DNA of 64,000 nucleotides from Burkholderiales bacterium (GTDB lineage Bacteria > Pseudomonadota > Gammaproteobacteria > Burkholderiales > Burkholderiaceae_C). Position 1 is the first letter of the stretch, and every line of letters starts with the position of its first letter. A program made the position numbers and the translations under genes. Shown here one piece after another: positions 23,601 to 31,222 of this stretch. Below the pieces are notes generated by a model. It saw only the letters and a list, made by a program, of their open reading frames with translations. It did not search any database and was not told the origin of the DNA. The DNA lies in contig JACPOI010000020.1 in assembly GCA_016185015.1 (NCBI GenBank), positions 1 to 64,000 of the forward strand. The letters run 5' to 3'.

Positions 23601-25510
23601 GTTATGACGCCAAGGGCCGCTTGACCAGCAAGACCGACGCGCTCAACCAGAGCGAGACCTATGAATACGACGCCGCGGGCCGCTTGAGCAAGGTCACCAA
23701 CCGCAAGGGCCAGGTGAGTACTCTGGCCTATAACGAGCGCGGCCAGCTGGCCAGCCTGGAGCTGCCGGACCGCACAGTCAGCTACCAGTACGATGCCACG
23801 GGCCGCCTCAGCGAGGTGCGTGATGCCAGCAGCGTCAACAGCTATGTGTATGACACGATCGACCGCATCGTCCAGACCACCAGCACCACAGCCGCCGGCA
23901 GCCACACCCTGGCCTACCAGTACGACAGCCTGGGCCGCCTGACCCGCCGCACCTTGAGCGGCACGGGCATTGCCGCGCCGGAAGTCACTACCTACCGTTG
24001 GGACAACGCCGACCGTCTGCTGGGCCACACCACCAACGTCGGTGGGCAAGACCACAGCACCAACTACAGCTACGACGCCGCAGGGCGCCTGAGCGCCCGT
24101 AAGGTCCAGGCCGGCACTACCCCGGACCTGATCACGCAGGCCTATGGTTACGACAGCCTGGACCGCCTGAGCCAGATCAAGTACCTCAAAGGTGCAAGCA
24201 CGGCGGGCGAGCAGCTCATCGAGCAGATCGACTACGAGTACGACGCCAATGGCCGCCGTACCGCCCGGACCACGCTCAACGCCAATGGCACGGGGCAGAG
24301 CGAAACGCCCATGACGGCCACTTTCGATGCGGCCAACCGCATGACAGCCATCACGCTGAACCTGGGCGGGACGAGCAAGACCTGGAATCTGACGTATGAC
24401 GCCAATGGCAATCTGGTGCAGAAGCAGAATGCGGGGGACACCAGTGAGCAGACGCTTTATGTCTGGGATGCCAGCAATCGGCTGATTCGGATTGAGCAAA
24501 ATGGGGCAGGGGGAAACAACCTGCTGACGGCCAGTTATGGCTATGACGCGTTTGGGCGCAGGGTGCAAAACGCAGTTTCTCAGGGTGGCCGGACCAGTAC
24601 CGTCCAATACCTTTACGAAGGAGCTCAGGCTTTGGGTGAAATTCGAGACGGCAAGCTAAGCCATCGGCTGCTGACTGGATTGAACTTAGATGAGACCATC
24701 GCCAGAGTGGCGATCAATACGTCGGGGCAGAAGGATGCAGCACTCAGCCGCATCTACATTGCCGACGTGCTGAACAGCGTGGTTGCGCAGTTGGCGGATG
24801 ACAACAGTGCCAACTTGCAGAACAGCTATGCCTACAGCCCGTATGGGGAATCAAGCACGGTGGGGCCGGATGTGACAAACAATCCGACCCAGTACACGTC
24901 GCGGGAGAATGACAATCAGACGGGGTTGTATTTTTACAGGGCACGATATTACGATCCAGTGAGAAAAGTATTCATCTCCGACGATCCACTGGGGTTGGAG
25001 GCAGGGGTGAACTTTACGGGGTATGTGGAGGGGAATCCTGTGACGTATACGGACCCGACTGGAGAAATCATCCCCGTAGTTGCGATGGGAATCGGTGCGC
25101 TTTTCGGTGGAGGGCTTGATCTTGCTGTGCAACTGTATAAGAACGGTGGCAATTTCAGTTGCGTCGATTGGGGCGATGTGGCTATTTCGGCGGTTTCGTC
25201 AATGTCTCTTGGGGGACGGCTTGGATACAAGGCAACACTTGCGGCACTGAAGCCTATGGCCCAGACAATGACCAAAGAGGGCGCATACGCGTTGAGATCG
25301 CAGGTACGGAGTGACTACAGGCTTTTCAAACCGATTCGCGATTTTTTGTCGAAGCGGGATATACCTTTTGAAAAGGTGCGCGATCCTATTGATTCTTTTG
25401 CACGCAGCAATTGGCGATATGACTTGGGATTGACTGCGCCAGGTGCAGCGACATTGGGCGGAAAAGTTGGTTCCGCTCTTGGAGGAAATTGTGACTGTCC
25501 TGCCAAGTAA
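17621..25510 (+). CDS. Giant secreted RHS/Ig-repeat polymorphic toxin
   Basis: 2629 residues. The ATG at 17621 begins a signal peptide (WITSSNVRALLRRL, hydrophobic core, cleavage after SQVAA); a start at 17516 adds an unlikely leader. After it come tandem Ig-like repeats (about residues 155-720), further Big/IPT-like domains (ISGITPTSGTVGSVVTLTG near 915) and a carboxypeptidase-regulatory-like domain near 1110. The RHS part starts near 1368 (NPVDLFTGQEM) and has many YD repeats of the type YDAAGRLSKVT. The RHS core ends with the signature GLYFYRARYYDPVRKVF and NPVTYTDPTGE near 2480. The last ~147 residues differ in base composition and are the variable toxin tip; I do not recognise its activity. 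There is no PAAR or VgrG part, so a Sec-plus-type-II-like route is more likely than type VI delivery. The downstream gene overlaps it. Confidence 0.9.
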   Translation: MSWITSSNVRALLRRLQGWAAVLLLLGASQVAAQTTIYGSQSASITPTGLGAANFADIDSFAVGRNVSGPFYISVNNNSAQWPSGKSASVEIWVNFQKVVSTSNVFTAQGAPIPTFQKSVSLRTGVLNLILVKVNGTAPVRINYQIQAGQIPVVPSTLSGLTPNPLALTNGKSGVLTATLSPTPSVAGAVTLSSGDASVTTVSSSVAYGPGQSQVAIPVQGKGVGQTSVTASLNGSSRSVAVNVTPATPRVVSLRPIYSAVQQGASGQLQLRIAPSQQQDTTVTLASSDAAKLGVPANVTVPAGQTTANFSVQGQATGLAYVTATLPGTPRASRAFAIVRIVPSAVSVTSLLPATSVLQKGSTAQLSVQLSAAQGTDTVVALQARTGGVISIPASVTVPAGAMQASFNVNALEVGNTLMAATLGGSTVEAAVQVTPVPAAVAALTPASSTLIVGASGTLTVQLNSAQSSVTTVALSAQPAGTVQVPATVLVPAGVNQVEFQVSALAVGQAQVMASLNGTSQSVTVVVTPQPAAIASVLPSPLSLQQGASGAVTVRLNAVQTEDVTVDLAVANPALLQVPETLLIPAGQIEAELSVQALAAGGTQLTVSLNGTSQSVPVTITLPPPVLSSLFPASQDLPKGKLGQLRLTLDRAAQEPAIVSLSNSNTAALGLPSQVTVPAGVLAIDVPMTAIVLGQSTVVASLNGSTAQVVVNVVAPEITGITLTPASLSLTPGQSAEVQAMGTYSDGSTRDIGMDANTSWSIADSGLATVSAQGRVTALAQGTTVLSASQTVAPTYGNPTPSAVVGQASVTVGSPAPLAMSAAKTNLVVGETVAVSITAPYAAGATPYTVNLNSSGTAALQHPSSVTINPGLTSVTFNVQATSAGTVALSASAVPFAPGQLSFTATPPVATAIVISGITPTSGTVGSVVTLTGEGFASPANANTVAFAGNVPAIVQSGTAIELKVLVPETAQSGPITVSNSLGSAQSPVFTVIRAQDFSFQVSPSTVDVIQGSSASLVLNMASTGTNAYQGLARLSANGLPAGVTAQFDPPALSAYQTGRLTLLADSSAALSQATVTVRAEATLNGLPWVRESQVAVRVVTKDNVTGVKGRFIAPSGAGIAGIIVRQDITTNQVVTDAGGNFTLTGLSSGVTTLRFDATPANSLYPIWPYNVTLAANELLTMSDWILQPPPADALFKQIDNATQDQQISDERYPGFAITLPAGATITGWDGVRKTRLAVQKIDPDKLPVGAPPFPMKEAYQLYFGTPMGGIPSTPIPVTLPNVAEKDPGEKVEIWWFDGSPMGGTGDWKMAGLGTVSADGKTVTSDPGVGIPRFCGVCGLFSLSCPPVPKPPQPCPTCDGQAQAAGTAGNPVDLFTGQEMAKQHSGLSIGGVTPIDMGMRYNPVDAFDNRAGAITSFGYGWTMGYDISFWPMSGVQKRLVMPGGIYVNLVDDGTGKYRPVDDTRYAGGYARAVSGGHWEFVLKDGTRWYFEPFAGIPGVIRGGPPLFVTKIIDTSGNTTNINRQSNGRILSVTGLANRGLSMSYGSNSFISRITDHTGRRVDYEYTSEGRVSKVTDAASRVTQYSYQSVPTYINTDTGVPQVACSTDLMPSSMRVISSILYPDSDTPTVNTYGTDRVVKQTTSTGETWKFAYRRTGACVVKVSGNSALEPVGGSASRTWEYTCRAGQSLATRTLAPISGNSISITPVGTCPDIESEETRAAGWRFFGGTVQEVIVTQPDGQVRRSKFNARGLATEAIDPLGQRTQFIYDAKQQKTKSIDPLGRETRYEYDTVGNLTAVVDALGQRVEAMYDSTFNKPVQVTRFLLGVPSTQGGVNLSYTPVFTSGAYDSAGRLTNVTNPVGLQGSLSYNAQGLVSNAVAPAQVNVGSIPVMQSGVASSIAPNQRKVNLGYNLAGDLAQITDAQGNETRMGTDVLGRMTGSTDALGYSSSLQYNTLDQATQATDPLQQNTGLNYDSAGRVTAVSNAAGVQIERYGYDAKGRLTSKTDALNQSETYEYDAAGRLSKVTNRKGQVSTLAYNERGQLASLELPDRTVSYQYDATGRLSEVRDASSVNSYVYDTIDRIVQTTSTTAAGSHTLAYQYDSLGRLTRRTLSGTGIAAPEVTTYRWDNADRLLGHTTNVGGQDHSTNYSYDAAGRLSARKVQAGTTPDLITQAYGYDSLDRLSQIKYLKGASTAGEQLIEQIDYEYDANGRRTARTTLNANGTGQSETPMTATFDAANRMTAITLNLGGTSKTWNLTYDANGNLVQKQNAGDTSEQTLYVWDASNRLIRIEQNGAGGNNLLTASYGYDAFGRRVQNAVSQGGRTSTVQYLYEGAQALGEIRDGKLSHRLLTGLNLDETIARVAINTSGQKDAALSRIYIADVLNSVVAQLADDNSANLQNSYAYSPYGESSTVGPDVTNNPTQYTSRENDNQTGLYFYRARYYDPVRKVFISDDPLGLEAGVNFTGYVEGNPVTYTDPTGEIIPVVAMGIGALFGGGLDLAVQLYKNGGNFSCVDWGDVAISAVSSMSLGGRLGYKATLAALKPMAQTMTKEGAYALRSQVRSDYRLFKPIRDFLSKRDIPFEKVRDPIDSFARSNWRYDLGLTAPGAATLGGKVGSALGGNCDCPAK
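18085..19780 (+). repeat. Six tandem Ig-like coding repeats, ~94 residues each
   Basis: Units begin near 18085, 18370, 18650, 18940, 19213 and 19497. Each carries a QQGASGxLxVxL-type strand, a VxVPAGxxxxxFxV strand and a closing GxxxVxASLNG strand. A Big2-type unit follows at 19780. Unit borders are read by eye and may be off by several residues. Such arrays usually act as stalks that extend a protein from the cell surface. Confidence 0.75.
25481..25493 (+). promoter_or_regulatory. Ribosome site fixing a GTG start inside the RHS 3' end
   Basis: GGAGG at 25481-25485 lies 5 bases before GTG at 25491. It is the best Shine-Dalgarno in the area and puts the start of the next gene 20 bases before the end of the RHS stop codon, which links translation of toxin and partner. 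Confidence 0.65.
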
Positions 25511-26084
25511 TTCACTGCGCCCAATTCTGATGCGTCCTGTTGGTGTAGGGCAGACAGATCGTTCTGATGAATTCTATGTTATGGATTCGAGCTCGGGGGT
25601 GCTGACACGGATCAGTGATTCGCTTGTGCCTCAAACAAAACTTGTAGCTGATGGGGGCGGAATATATTCATTTCGACAACAGAATGGGTGGATTATTGAT
25701 GTACCGCACGTTTTTCGGTTAAACGAAACTTGGATTGCACGAGCAATCGGCGGCGACATTCAAGTCGAGACCCCTAATCTCAAGTTTCGTGTGATCGAAG
25801 ATGCTATCCAAATAAAAGTTCGCACTATCGGGTTGATCGGGCGCTACGCCGTGACAAGTGAATGTCGTGGGTTGAAGATATTCGGCTGGTTCTGGTTTCC
25901 ATGGTCTCGCACTTGGTTTATAGGTGATGAGTCAGATCGTCCGCGATGTATGCCGTTCACCGAGTTGCTTTACGAGTTGAGCGATGCGCGACGTGCTAAG
26001 AAGCTTGCATCTCAATGGGAGATGGGGATTCGCGTTGTTAGTGATGCGTTCAACTTGCCAAAGGATATACAGTGGTCAGTCTGA
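25491..26084 (+). CDS. Candidate immunity protein for the RHS toxin tip
   Basis: 197 residues from the GTG at 25491, overlapping the RHS gene by 20 bases. A longer frame from 25443 and a shorter one from the ATG at 25530 are possible. The protein is soluble, with an aromatic patch (FGWFWFPWSRTWF) and no signal peptide. I do not recognise the family. The call rests on position: RHS toxins are normally followed at once by a small gene that neutralises the toxin tip, and both tip and gene share the lower GC content of this stretch. The stop codon coincides with the start of an RHS-like relic. Confidence 0.65.
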   Translation: MTVLPSNSLRPILMRPVGVGQTDRSDEFYVMDSSSGVLTRISDSLVPQTKLVADGGGIYSFRQQNGWIIDVPHVFRLNETWIARAIGGDIQVETPNLKFRVIEDAIQIKVRTIGLIGRYAVTSECRGLKIFGWFWFPWSRTWFIGDESDRPRCMPFTELLYELSDARRAKKLASQWEMGIRVVSDAFNLPKDIQWSV

Positions 26085-26141
26085 TGGCCGACCTGGGCAC
26101 CGTCAGTGACGACGGCAAGACCGTCACGAGAGATCCGGGCG
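26084..26141 (+). pseudogene. RHS-gene relic (duplicate of 21548-21605)
   Basis: By hand alignment about 51 of 58 bases match the RHS gene at 21548-21605 (ATGGCCGGCCTGGGCAC there, ATGGCCGACCTGGGCAC here). The relic still translates as LGTVSDDGKTVT, against LGTVSADGKTVT in the intact gene. It begins exactly at the immunity stop codon. It looks like what is left of a second RHS locus. Confidence 0.75.
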
Positions 26142-26148
26142 AGAAATC

Positions 26149-26330
26149 CTGGGGTCAGGTCTTGCCTTTTGTTCATTTAAATATTCAACCAGCGTGAAAT
26201 CATGTCCCGACCACTAAGACCGGAGTTGCACGGTGCGCGGCACTACCTGACGGCCCGAGGCGATGGCCGGGAGGATATCTCTCTGGACGACGCGGGTTGC
26301 GTGTTTATTCTGGAGTGTCGGGCTAGGTGA
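26149..26330 (+). mobile_element. REP-associated tyrosine transposase (RAYT) relic
   Basis: A 42-codon frame from the ATG at 26202 reads MSRPLRPELHGARHYLTARG, then DGREDIS, and ends in TGA at 26328. This is the N-terminal signature of Y1/RAYT transposases (MARPLR..PGA.YHVT.RG). The HUH and catalytic Tyr parts are absent, so only the head remains. The upstream CTGGGGTCAGGTCTTGCC is a motif I have often seen beside RAYT genes. The remaining bases up to 26415 form the leader of the secretion operon; no gene is seen there. Confidence 0.65.
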
Positions 26331-26415
26331 ATAGATAATCGTTGGGCCGTGTAGGCCTATTAAGCTGTTATTGCTTAGAGACACATAGGTTGAAAATAGT
26401 GGGCATGTTTTTTTG

Positions 26416-26856
26416 ATGAATAATTTGATGAATAAGTCGATGCGATTCAAACATGGCTTCACGTTACTGGAGCTACTGGTCGTCGTCGCCATCATCGGCC
26501 TCCTGGCCGCCTACGTTGGCCCCAAATACTTCGGCCAACTCGGCAAATCCGAGCAAGCTGTTGCCAAATCCCAGATCGAAGCCTTCAGCCGTGCCCTCGG
26601 TGCCTATCGCATCGACACTGGCAGCTATCCCAGTTCAGAGGAAGGTCTGGGCGCCTTGGTGAACCGCCCCGCGGACAGCGTACGCGCCGCCAAGTGGAAC
26701 GGCCCATATCTCGAAAAAGCCGCCCCGCCCGACCCCTGGGGCAAGCCCTATCTCTACACGAGCCCGGGCAGCAAGGGTGACTTCGATCTGCTGAGCTACG
26801 GCAAGGACGGCCAGCCCGGAGGTACGGGTGATGCGGCCGACGTCAGCAACCATTGA
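26416..26856 (+). CDS. gspG: Type II secretion major pseudopilin GspG-like
   Basis: 146 residues. The prepilin leader MNNLMNKSMRFKHG is followed by FTLLELLVVVAIIGLLAA with Glu at position 5 of the mature helix, the signature cut by prepilin peptidase. The GspG core follows (ALGAYRIDTGSYPSSEEGL, WNGPYLEK, DPWGKPY, YGKDGQPGG), including the C-terminal region that binds calcium in the family. It would polymerise into the pseudopilus that pushes substrates through the secretin. TTG at 26413 is an alternative start. It is the first gene of the operon, 22 bases before gspF. Confidence 0.92.
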   Translation: MNNLMNKSMRFKHGFTLLELLVVVAIIGLLAAYVGPKYFGQLGKSEQAVAKSQIEAFSRALGAYRIDTGSYPSSEEGLGALVNRPADSVRAAKWNGPYLEKAAPPDPWGKPYLYTSPGSKGDFDLLSYGKDGQPGGTGDAADVSNH

Positions 26857-26877
26857 CGGGGCGCGAGGGGCGCCGCC

Positions 26878-28065
26878 ATGAAGTTCGACGTGCGGGCGCT
26901 CAGCGCACAGCAGCAGATCGAGGCCTTCGAGTTGGAGGCCTTGGACGCTGCGCATGCGCAAACCCTGGTGCAGGCACGCGGCTTGGCGCTGCTCTCGCTC
27001 AAGGCTGTGGTCGGAAGGGCCTGGCTGCCCGCGCCGCGCAGCAAACCCTTTGACCTGCTGTTGTTCGCCCAGGAACTGCTGGCCCTGGTGAGCGCTGGCC
27101 TGAGCGTGGTGGAGGCACTAGACGCCTTGCTGGAGCGAGCGGCCCAAGCCTATTTGCGGGCCGTGCTGCAGCGCCTGCGTGATGCCTTACAGCAGGGGCA
27201 GCGTCTCTCACAGGCCCTGGCGCAGCAGAGCGACGTTTTCCCGCCGCTCTTTGTGGGGGTGGTGCAAGCGGCCGAAGGCACCAGCGACCTGCCGCGTGCG
27301 CTGGAACGTTATGTGTCTTATGAAACCCGGTTGCGCACCCTGAAGCACAAAGTGGTCAGTGCGGCCATCTACCCTTCCATACTCTTTACTGTGGGCCTGG
27401 CTGTGGCGCTGTTTTTGCTGGGTTATGTGGTGCCGCGTTTTGCCTCGGTTTACCAGGGCGGCGGGCGCAGCCTGCCCTGGGCTTCACAGGTCTTGCTGGC
27501 CTGGGGGCAGTTCGCCGCTAACTATGCGCTCTGGCTTGTGGCCGGTTTGGCGGCTGTCGTGGTGGCCGTGGTCTGGGGTGCACGCCGTTTGCTGCGCACG
27601 GGCCAGTGGAGCCGCTTGCTACGGGTGCTGCCCGGCGTGCGGCAACGGCTTGAAATCCTGACACTGACGCGCCTGTACCTCACGCTGGGTATGCTGCTTG
27701 ATGGCGGCATACCCATCATGCGGGCCATTCAGTTGTGTGAGGCGGTTTTGCCGCAGGACACAGTAGGCCGCTTGCAGGCCGCGCGCCTGGCTGTAGGTCA
27801 GGGCGAAAGTCTTTCCGGTTCCCTGGAGCGCCAGGGCTTGGCTACGCCGGTCTCGCTGCGCATGCTGAGGGTAGGTGAGCAGACGGGGCAGATGGGCCAG
27901 ATGCTGGGGCGCACGGCAGCGTTTTACGACACCGAAACCACGCGCTGGATCGAGCAGTTCAGCAAGGCGTTTGAGCCCATCCTGATGGCGGCCATCGGCC
28001 TGGTGATTGGGGTCATCGTGGTGCTGCTCTATATGCCTATTTTTGATCTGGCGGGGAGCATCTGA
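26878..28065 (+). CDS. gspF: Type II secretion inner-membrane platform protein GspF-like
   Basis: 395 residues, the normal length for GspF/PilC. It has two T2SSF repeats, the first near residues 58-180 (LLFAQELLALVSAGLSVVEA) and the second near 260-385 (TRLYLTLGMLLDGGIPIM). Three membrane segments are visible: near 165, near 215, and at the C-terminus (MAAIGLVIGVIVVLLYMPIF). In the family it is the rotor or platform that couples the E ATPase to pseudopilus assembly. Its stop overlaps the start of the ATPase gene. Confidence 0.92.
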   Translation: MKFDVRALSAQQQIEAFELEALDAAHAQTLVQARGLALLSLKAVVGRAWLPAPRSKPFDLLLFAQELLALVSAGLSVVEALDALLERAAQAYLRAVLQRLRDALQQGQRLSQALAQQSDVFPPLFVGVVQAAEGTSDLPRALERYVSYETRLRTLKHKVVSAAIYPSILFTVGLAVALFLLGYVVPRFASVYQGGGRSLPWASQVLLAWGQFAANYALWLVAGLAAVVVAVVWGARRLLRTGQWSRLLRVLPGVRQRLEILTLTRLYLTLGMLLDGGIPIMRAIQLCEAVLPQDTVGRLQAARLAVGQGESLSGSLERQGLATPVSLRMLRVGEQTGQMGQMLGRTAAFYDTETTRWIEQFSKAFEPILMAAIGLVIGVIVVLLYMPIFDLAGSI

Positions 28066-29750
28066 TGGCAGATGCGGTGGCGGCACCCACCCTGGAAGGA
28101 CTGCAGGGCCTGCGCGCGCGAGCACATGCCAGCGGCCGCCCCTTGGTGGATCTGCTGGCCGAGGCGCATCAGATGCACCCGCGCGAAGCCGCGGGCTGGC
28201 TGGCGATGCAGTTCGACCTGCCCTTCTGGGACAACCAGGCGCTGCAGCCGCAGACCGCCAGATTGGACCTCTGGCCCATGGCCCGGGCGCAGGCCCAGCG
28301 TGCCGTGCTGCTGCAGCGCGCCGACGATCCTGGTTCCTGGGTGGCCGCGCTGACCGATCCTTTTGACAGTGATGTACTGGCCCAGCTGGAACAGGCCGCA
28401 GGCCAGGCGGTGCAGCAGGTGCTGTGCACGCCGGAGGACTTGCACGCCTATCTGACGCAGCAGGAGGCCTCGCTGCGTGCGGTGGACAGCCTGGAGTCCA
28501 TGCGTTCAGATCAGACTGAAGCCGAGCAGGGCATCGAGGTGCTGTCCCTGGTGAGCGCCACGGATGCCGCCAGCCCGGCGGTGCGGTTGGTGAACTCCAC
28601 GCTCTACGACGCCCTGCGCGCCGGGGCCAGCGACGTGCACCTGGAGTCCACGCCCATGGGCTTGGCGGTGCGCTACCGCATTGACGGCGTGCTGGACGAT
28701 GTGACGGACATCCAGGACCGCGCCGTGGCCGAGCAGACCATCTCGCGCCTCAAGGTGCTGGCCGAACTGGACATTGCCGAGCGGCGCGTGCCGCAGGATG
28801 GCAGCTTCCAGGTGCGGGCCCAGGGGCGCTTGATCGACTTGCGTGTGTCTATCATGCCTAGCATCCATGGCGAGGACGCGGTGGTGCGGATTCTGGACAA
28901 GCAGGCCATGATCGAGGCGCATGGCAAGCTGAGTCTGGAGGCGCTGGGTTTTGATGCGGTGGCGCTCAAGACCATGCGTACGCTGACCGAGGCCGCCTAC
29001 GGTATGCTGCTGGTGACGGGGCCCACAGGTTCCGGTAAGACCACCACGCTCTATGCCGCACTGGCCGAGACCTATACGGGCAAGGACAAGATCATCACGA
29101 TTGAAGACCCGGTTGAATACCAGCTGCCCGGGGTGCTGCAGATCCCGGTGAACGAGAAAAAGGGCCTGTCTTTCGCACGCGGCCTGCGCTCCATCCTGCG
29201 GCACGACCCGGACAAGATCATGGTGGGCGAGATCCGTGACCGCGAGACGGCCGAGATTGCAGTGCAGTCGGCGCTGACGGGCCATCTGGTGTTGACCACG
29301 GTGCACGCGAACAATGTGTTCGACGTGTTCGGCCGCTTCACGCATATGGGCTTGGACCCGTACACCCTGGTGTCGGCGCTCAACGGCATCTGGGCCCAGC
29401 GCCTGGTGCGGGTGAACTGCATGCATTGCCGCCAGCCCTACCAGCCTGAGGCGCTGGAGTTCGAGAAGCTGGGCTTGGATGCCGGGCAATGGGCAGCTGC
29501 GAAGTTCATGAAAGGCGCGGGCTGCGGCGACTGCCGCGGCACGGGTTTCCGCGGGCGGCGCGCGATTGCGGAGTTTCTGCTGCTGGACGACGAGCTGCGC
29601 GAGATGATCATTCAGCGCCTACCGGTACGCCAGATCAAGGAGGCCGCACGGCAGCGCGGCACGCGCACGCTGCTGGAGGCGGCGCTGGACCTGGTGCGTG
29701 CAGGTGCGACCACGCTGGAGGAGGTGCGACGTGTCACGCTGGCGCAGTAA
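28065..29750 (+). CDS. gspE: Type II secretion/type IV pilus assembly ATPase GspE-like
   Basis: 561 residues. An N-terminal MshEN-like region is followed by the ATPase core: Walker A GPTGSGKTTTLY near residue 322, the Asp box IITIEDPVEY, Walker B MVGEIRDRETAEIA and the His box TTVHANN. The C-terminal zinc module has two CXXC pairs (CMHC and CGDC). All catalytic motifs are intact. It powers pseudopilus or pilus assembly at the inner membrane together with the F protein. The ATG shares its A with the gspF stop. Confidence 0.94.
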   Translation: MADAVAAPTLEGLQGLRARAHASGRPLVDLLAEAHQMHPREAAGWLAMQFDLPFWDNQALQPQTARLDLWPMARAQAQRAVLLQRADDPGSWVAALTDPFDSDVLAQLEQAAGQAVQQVLCTPEDLHAYLTQQEASLRAVDSLESMRSDQTEAEQGIEVLSLVSATDAASPAVRLVNSTLYDALRAGASDVHLESTPMGLAVRYRIDGVLDDVTDIQDRAVAEQTISRLKVLAELDIAERRVPQDGSFQVRAQGRLIDLRVSIMPSIHGEDAVVRILDKQAMIEAHGKLSLEALGFDAVALKTMRTLTEAAYGMLLVTGPTGSGKTTTLYAALAETYTGKDKIITIEDPVEYQLPGVLQIPVNEKKGLSFARGLRSILRHDPDKIMVGEIRDRETAEIAVQSALTGHLVLTTVHANNVFDVFGRFTHMGLDPYTLVSALNGIWAQRLVRVNCMHCRQPYQPEALEFEKLGLDAGQWAAAKFMKGAGCGDCRGTGFRGRRAIAEFLLLDDELREMIIQRLPVRQIKEAARQRGTRTLLEAALDLVRAGATTLEEVRRVTLAQ

Positions 29751-30591
29751 GTCCGTAGCGCCTGCGCTGCCCCTGGTGCTGGGCCTGTCCGCACAGGGCG
29801 TGGCTTGGCTGGCGCCGAAGGCGGCATCACCCACCTGGCAGACCTGGAACTGGCCCGAGGACGTGGATGGGCCGACTGCGTTGCGGGACTGGGTGTCGAA
29901 TCAGGCGCCTGACGTCGATGGAACGCGGCAACCCGTGCAGGTGTGTCTGGCACCGAGCCTCGCCCAGCACTGGGTGCAGAGTGTGCCGACCCAGACGACT
30001 TCCCTGTCCGAGCTGCATGCGGTGGCGGCAGCCCGGGCTCAGCAGCTCTGGGGGCCGGCCCCGGGCGGCTGGATGGTGACGGGCGATTGGCAGCCCGAGG
30101 GCTCTTTTTTGTGCACCGCCGTGCCGGCGGCTTGGGAACTGGTGTGGGCGGCGATGCGGGAGCGCTGGGGGGGGGTAGCGTTTCACACTCCTTTGCTGCT
30201 GGCGCAGCAGCAGGGGCAGACGCAGTGGCCGCAGACCGGTTGGCTGGCCGTGGCGGTGGCGCAGCGCCTGTATGTGCAGCGGCGTGTGGCCGGGCGGATG
30301 GCGTCTTTGCGCAGTGTGCGCTGGCCGGAAGCCAGTACCCTAGAAACCTTACAAGCTCAGGCTGTGCAGGAAGGGCGGCGCGAGATGCTGCGTGCGGACA
30401 GCGGGCAGGAAGACTTGCATTGGCTGGCCCTGTGCGAGGGCGGGGAGCAGGCTGTGGCAGATGCGACTTTGAAGGCGCTGCCCTGGCGCTCTGCGGGTGC
30501 GATGCCCGTTGTTCCGCTGGACGCGCCTGAGGCTGCGCAGGCCGCCTGGTGCGCACGGCAGTGGGTGGAGGGCGACCGGCATGCGGCCTGA
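29731..30591 (+). CDS. GspL/PilM-like assembly protein (tentative)
   Basis: 286 residues from the GTG at 29731, with GAGGAGG about 7 bases upstream; the start lies inside the 3' end of gspE. It lacks a strong membrane segment and clear motifs. Its position directly after E, before a single-pass protein with the layout of PilN, is the slot filled by the actin-fold PilM, MshI or GspL protein in related operons. Trp, Gln and Ala are frequent. Sequence alone does not prove the family. Confidence 0.6.
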   Translation: MSRWRSKSVAPALPLVLGLSAQGVAWLAPKAASPTWQTWNWPEDVDGPTALRDWVSNQAPDVDGTRQPVQVCLAPSLAQHWVQSVPTQTTSLSELHAVAAARAQQLWGPAPGGWMVTGDWQPEGSFLCTAVPAAWELVWAAMRERWGGVAFHTPLLLAQQQGQTQWPQTGWLAVAVAQRLYVQRRVAGRMASLRSVRWPEASTLETLQAQAVQEGRREMLRADSGQEDLHWLALCEGGEQAVADATLKALPWRSAGAMPVVPLDAPEAAQAAWCARQWVEGDRHAA

Positions 30592-31222
30592 GCCCTCTGA
30601 TATGTCATTCAGCTGGGAGACCGCGCCGCGCTGGACGGTGTGGGGCCGGCAGAGCGGGCCGCGTGTGCGCGCGGCCGCCCTGGTTGTGGGCGGTGTTGCG
30701 CTGCTTGGCTTGGCTTGGGGTGCGTGGAGCAGCTGGCGGCAGATGCAGGACCTCGAAGCCGTGCAGGCGCAAGTGCAGGCTTTGCGCGCAGCACCCGCGA
30801 AACCGATGGCGCCGCGCGTATCCGCCACGGTGCGTCGTGATGGCGGGCTGGTGCTGGGGCAGGCCTTGAGCACGGATCAGCGGCAGGGATTGCGGGCGGT
30901 GGCCCGCCAGCTCAACATTCCCTGGCAGGAGTTGTTCGAGCAACTGGAGCGTTCGACGCCGCCGCAGGTGGCCCTGGTCAGCGTGGAGCCGGACGGTCAG
31001 CGTGGCACGGTGCGCTTGCAGGCGGAAGCCAAGTCGCTCGACACACTGCTGCAATATGCCGCTGCCTTGCAGGGCCAGGGCGTGTTGGGCCGCCTGAACT
31101 ACAACAAGCATGAGACCAACGGTCAGGATGCCAACCGTCCCATGCGCCTGACCTTCGAACTGGTGTTGTTGCCCTCTCGGCAGGCCGTCATGGCGGCAGT
31201 CCCACCAGAGGGCGCGCGATGA
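30581..31222 (+). CDS. PilN/GspL-C-like single-pass membrane protein
   Basis: 213 residues. A cytosolic N-terminal arm, one membrane segment near residues 30-50 (AAALVVGGVALLGLAWGAWS), a short coiled coil (QMQDLEAVQAQVQALRA), and a periplasmic alpha/beta domain (IPWQELFEQLERSTPPQVAL, LQAEAKSLDTLLQYAAAL). This is the PilN pattern. ATG at 30581 overlaps the previous stop; ATG at 30602 is an alternative. It likely bridges the ATPase side to the periplasmic O/P-like proteins encoded next. Confidence 0.72.
   Translation: MRPEPSDMSFSWETAPRWTVWGRQSGPRVRAAALVVGGVALLGLAWGAWSSWRQMQDLEAVQAQVQALRAAPAKPMAPRVSATVRRDGGLVLGQALSTDQRQGLRAVARQLNIPWQELFEQLERSTPPQVALVSVEPDGQRGTVRLQAEAKSLDTLLQYAAALQGQGVLGRLNYNKHETNGQDANRPMRLTFELVLLPSRQAVMAAVPPEGAR

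Noticed and set aside
22607-24607. 666-codon minus-strand frame opposite the RHS repeats
   Set aside because: It is an antisense shadow of the repeated YD coding units; the apparent repeats are those of the RHS gene.
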